DNA of 7,180 nt from an uncultured Spirochaetota bacterium (GTDB lineage Bacteria; Spirochaetota; UBA4802; UBA5368): the NCBI GenBank assembly GCA_937864375.1, contig CALMJO010000428.1, forward strand, positions 1-7,180. Reading direction: 5' to 3'. Positions 5,995-7,180 of the stretch are shown here, piece by piece. Position 1 is the first letter of the stretch. Every line of letters begins with the position of its first letter. Made by a program: the position numbers and the translations under genes. Below the pieces are notes generated by a model, which worked only from the letters and a program-made list of their open reading frames with translations, had not been told where the DNA came from and did not search any database.

Positions 5995-7180
5995 TCAATG
6001 AGTCGCGGCGCGCGCAAGGTCGGGCTCCGGGTGCTCCTCGTTCCATTTCGCCATGAGGTAGTCCTTGCTGTCTTCGAAAACCTGGGCCTGCTGCTCCACG
6101 ACCTCCTCCGCCTGCAGGGAGCTCATGTTCCGTGTCTGGTTGACGAACTGGGCGACGCGCCCGTAGTAAAGCGGCACCATGAGGTTGATGAGGCGCACCC
6201 TGTTCACCTTCCAGTGATGGTAGGTGGATGCGAGCTCGTATAACGCCTTGACCCAGATCTCGATGGGAAACCCGAACGTATCAACCGGAAGCGCCGCAGC
6301 CGCCTCCAGCCCCCGGTACACCTCCTGCGAGAAGATAGTAGTATACAGGGGCTGGAACTGCGTGAAACCGGACCGGTACTCGTGCACCAGCTTTTCAAGG
6401 TTGATGGGAACCGCCTCGGGCTCCCCGCTTTCCGGCGCGCCGAACAGCGGGACCGCGCGGCTTCCCGTTACGTTTTTCCAGAAGGGCTCGTAATGCTCCA
6501 TGAGGTTGAAGAGCGTTCCCACCACCTGCACGAACATGGGGCCCAGCGACGACGCGGGGTCCTTTGCGTCGTGAATCTTGAGCCCCAGGCTGGCCTGGCA
6601 TATCTTCACGTTACGCGCAATCGCATTGATGGTCATCCAGATGTCGATCCCGAATTTCGCGATGTCGGTGGACCAGACTGGCTTGTCCAGGTAGAACCGG
6701 GCGAGGTCCCGCGAAAAGGTGAAGTCGCCGCCTATGGGCTGGCGGATCCGCTTTCCGTACACGGCGCGGGTGATGTTATAGACGATATTGTTGGTGATCG
6801 TGCCGTCGTACTTGTGGCGCGTGTAGACGGGCGCGACGAACTCGTATTCCCCGGAGAGGGCGGGTTCCAGGAGCAGGCGCACCCATTCGGGCGAAATGCT
6901 GCGGAGGTCCGAGTCCACGACCATGCACGCCTTCACGTCCAGGTGGACCGCCGCCTCGAAGATGGCGCGGAAGGCGCTGCCCTTGCCCGAGATGCCGCGG
7001 TATATCTGGATTATCTTCTCCTGCCAGGGCATGATCTCGAAGTCCTTGGCGATGTCGCGCGTGTCGTCGGTGGAGCCCCCGTCGGAGATGAAGATTACCG
7101 CCCTGGCGTCGCGGTAGTGCTCGTGGAGCCCACGCGAAACCATTTCGATCACGTTCTGGATGGTCGCCTGGTTGTTATAG
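5995..7180 (-). CDS. Family 2-like (GpgS/mannosylglycerate synthase-type) glycosyltransferase, N-terminus outside the window
   Basis: The frame stays open to the window edge and gives the last 394 residues. The first visible residues, Y-N-N-Q-A-T-I-Q-N-V-I, match the start of a GT-A domain (Y-N-E-x-x-T-I), so only a few residues are missing and the GTG at 7152 is not the start. Further GT-A marks are I-S-D-G-G-S-T-D-D-T, G-I-S-G-K-G-S-A, and the metal- and sugar-nucleotide-binding D-S-D at 6907-6915. Y-T-R-H-K-Y-D-G, R-Q-P-I-G-G-D-F and a late L-K-I-H-D histidine follow, as in glucosyl-3-phosphoglycerate synthase and mannosylglycerate synthase relatives. Such enzymes move a sugar from a nucleotide donor to a small acceptor such as glycerate or 3-phosphoglycerate, often for osmolyte or polysaccharide synthesis; donor and acceptor are unknown here. 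A C-terminal part of about 170 residues (after the F-N-L-M-E-H-Y segment) is helical and less familiar. No membrane segment is visible. It ends at its own terminator, so it is a separate unit from the HD-GYP operon. Confidence 0.83.
   Translation of the reverse strand, partial: YNNQATIQNVIEMVSRGLHEHYRDARAVIFISDGGSTDDTRDIAKDFEIMPWQEKIIQIYRGISGKGSAFRAIFEAAVHLDVKACMVVDSDLRSISPEWVRLLLEPALSGEYEFVAPVYTRHKYDGTITNNIVYNITRAVYGKRIRQPIGGDFTFSRDLARFYLDKPVWSTDIAKFGIDIWMTINAIARNVKICQASLGLKIHDAKDPASSLGPMFVQVVGTLFNLMEHYEPFWKNVTGSRAVPLFGAPESGEPEAVPINLEKLVHEYRSGFTQFQPLYTTIFSQEVYRGLEAAAALPVDTFGFPIEIWVKALYELASTYHHWKVNRVRLINLMVPLYYGRVAQFVNQTRNMSSLQAEEVVEQQAQVFEDSKDYLMAKWNEEHPEPDLARAATH

Noticed and set aside
7141..7152. 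GTG at 7152 as the glycosyltransferase start
   Set aside because: The frame continues upstream with Y-N-N-Q-A-T-I, which matches the beginning of the GT-A domain, so the gene is cut by the window edge.

Overview
The window is GC-rich bacterial DNA holding seven protein-coding loci and no RNA genes, insertion sequences or CRISPR arrays that I can see. Two genes lie on the plus strand at the left: the 3' end of folK and a complete panB. Five lie on the minus strand: a CsgG-like lipoprotein, a MauE/DoxX-like membrane protein, a rhodanese, a UshA/5'-nucleotidase-type protein with a frameshift, and a GAF/HD-GYP signalling protein. A sixth minus-strand gene, a family 2-like glycosyltransferase, runs off the right edge. 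The host is a Gram-negative-type bacterium, judging from the signal-peptide, lipoprotein and CsgG-like proteins. The relaxed lipobox (A-V-S-C) and the GAF/HD-GYP architecture would fit a spirochaete or a deltaproteobacterium-like lineage, but this is a weak guess and no gene settles it.

Layout: 1-184 folK end, overlapping panB (159-962) by 26 nt; the pair covers folate and pantothenate/CoA biosynthesis. A perfect palindrome at 1008-1033 followed by a T run ends panB and probably also the convergent lipoprotein gene (1059-1700, minus). A GC-rich gap (1701-1891) separates that gene from a tight minus-strand operon, transcribed in the order HD-GYP (3836-5881), metallophosphatase-like (2897-3831), rhodanese (2394-2888), MauE/DoxX-like (1892-2392). 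The junctions in that operon are 4, 8 and 1 nt. A hairpin terminator at 5965-5990 separates it from the glycosyltransferase upstream (5995 to the window end).

The part most worth attention is the minus-strand operon. Three consecutive predicted envelope proteins carry close cysteine pairs: C-L-C in the metallophosphatase-like protein, C-S-A-S-S-C in the rhodanese active loop and C-G-C in the MauE-like protein. The metallophosphatase-like protein has lost several of the usual metal ligands of its family. The set looks like a periplasmic thiol/sulfur redox module coupled to a cytoplasmic HD-GYP protein with an unusual insertion. The metallophosphatase-like reading frame is broken by what looks like one missing base near 3190; both halves still read as conserved family sequence, so an assembly error or a very recent mutation is more likely than an old pseudogene.
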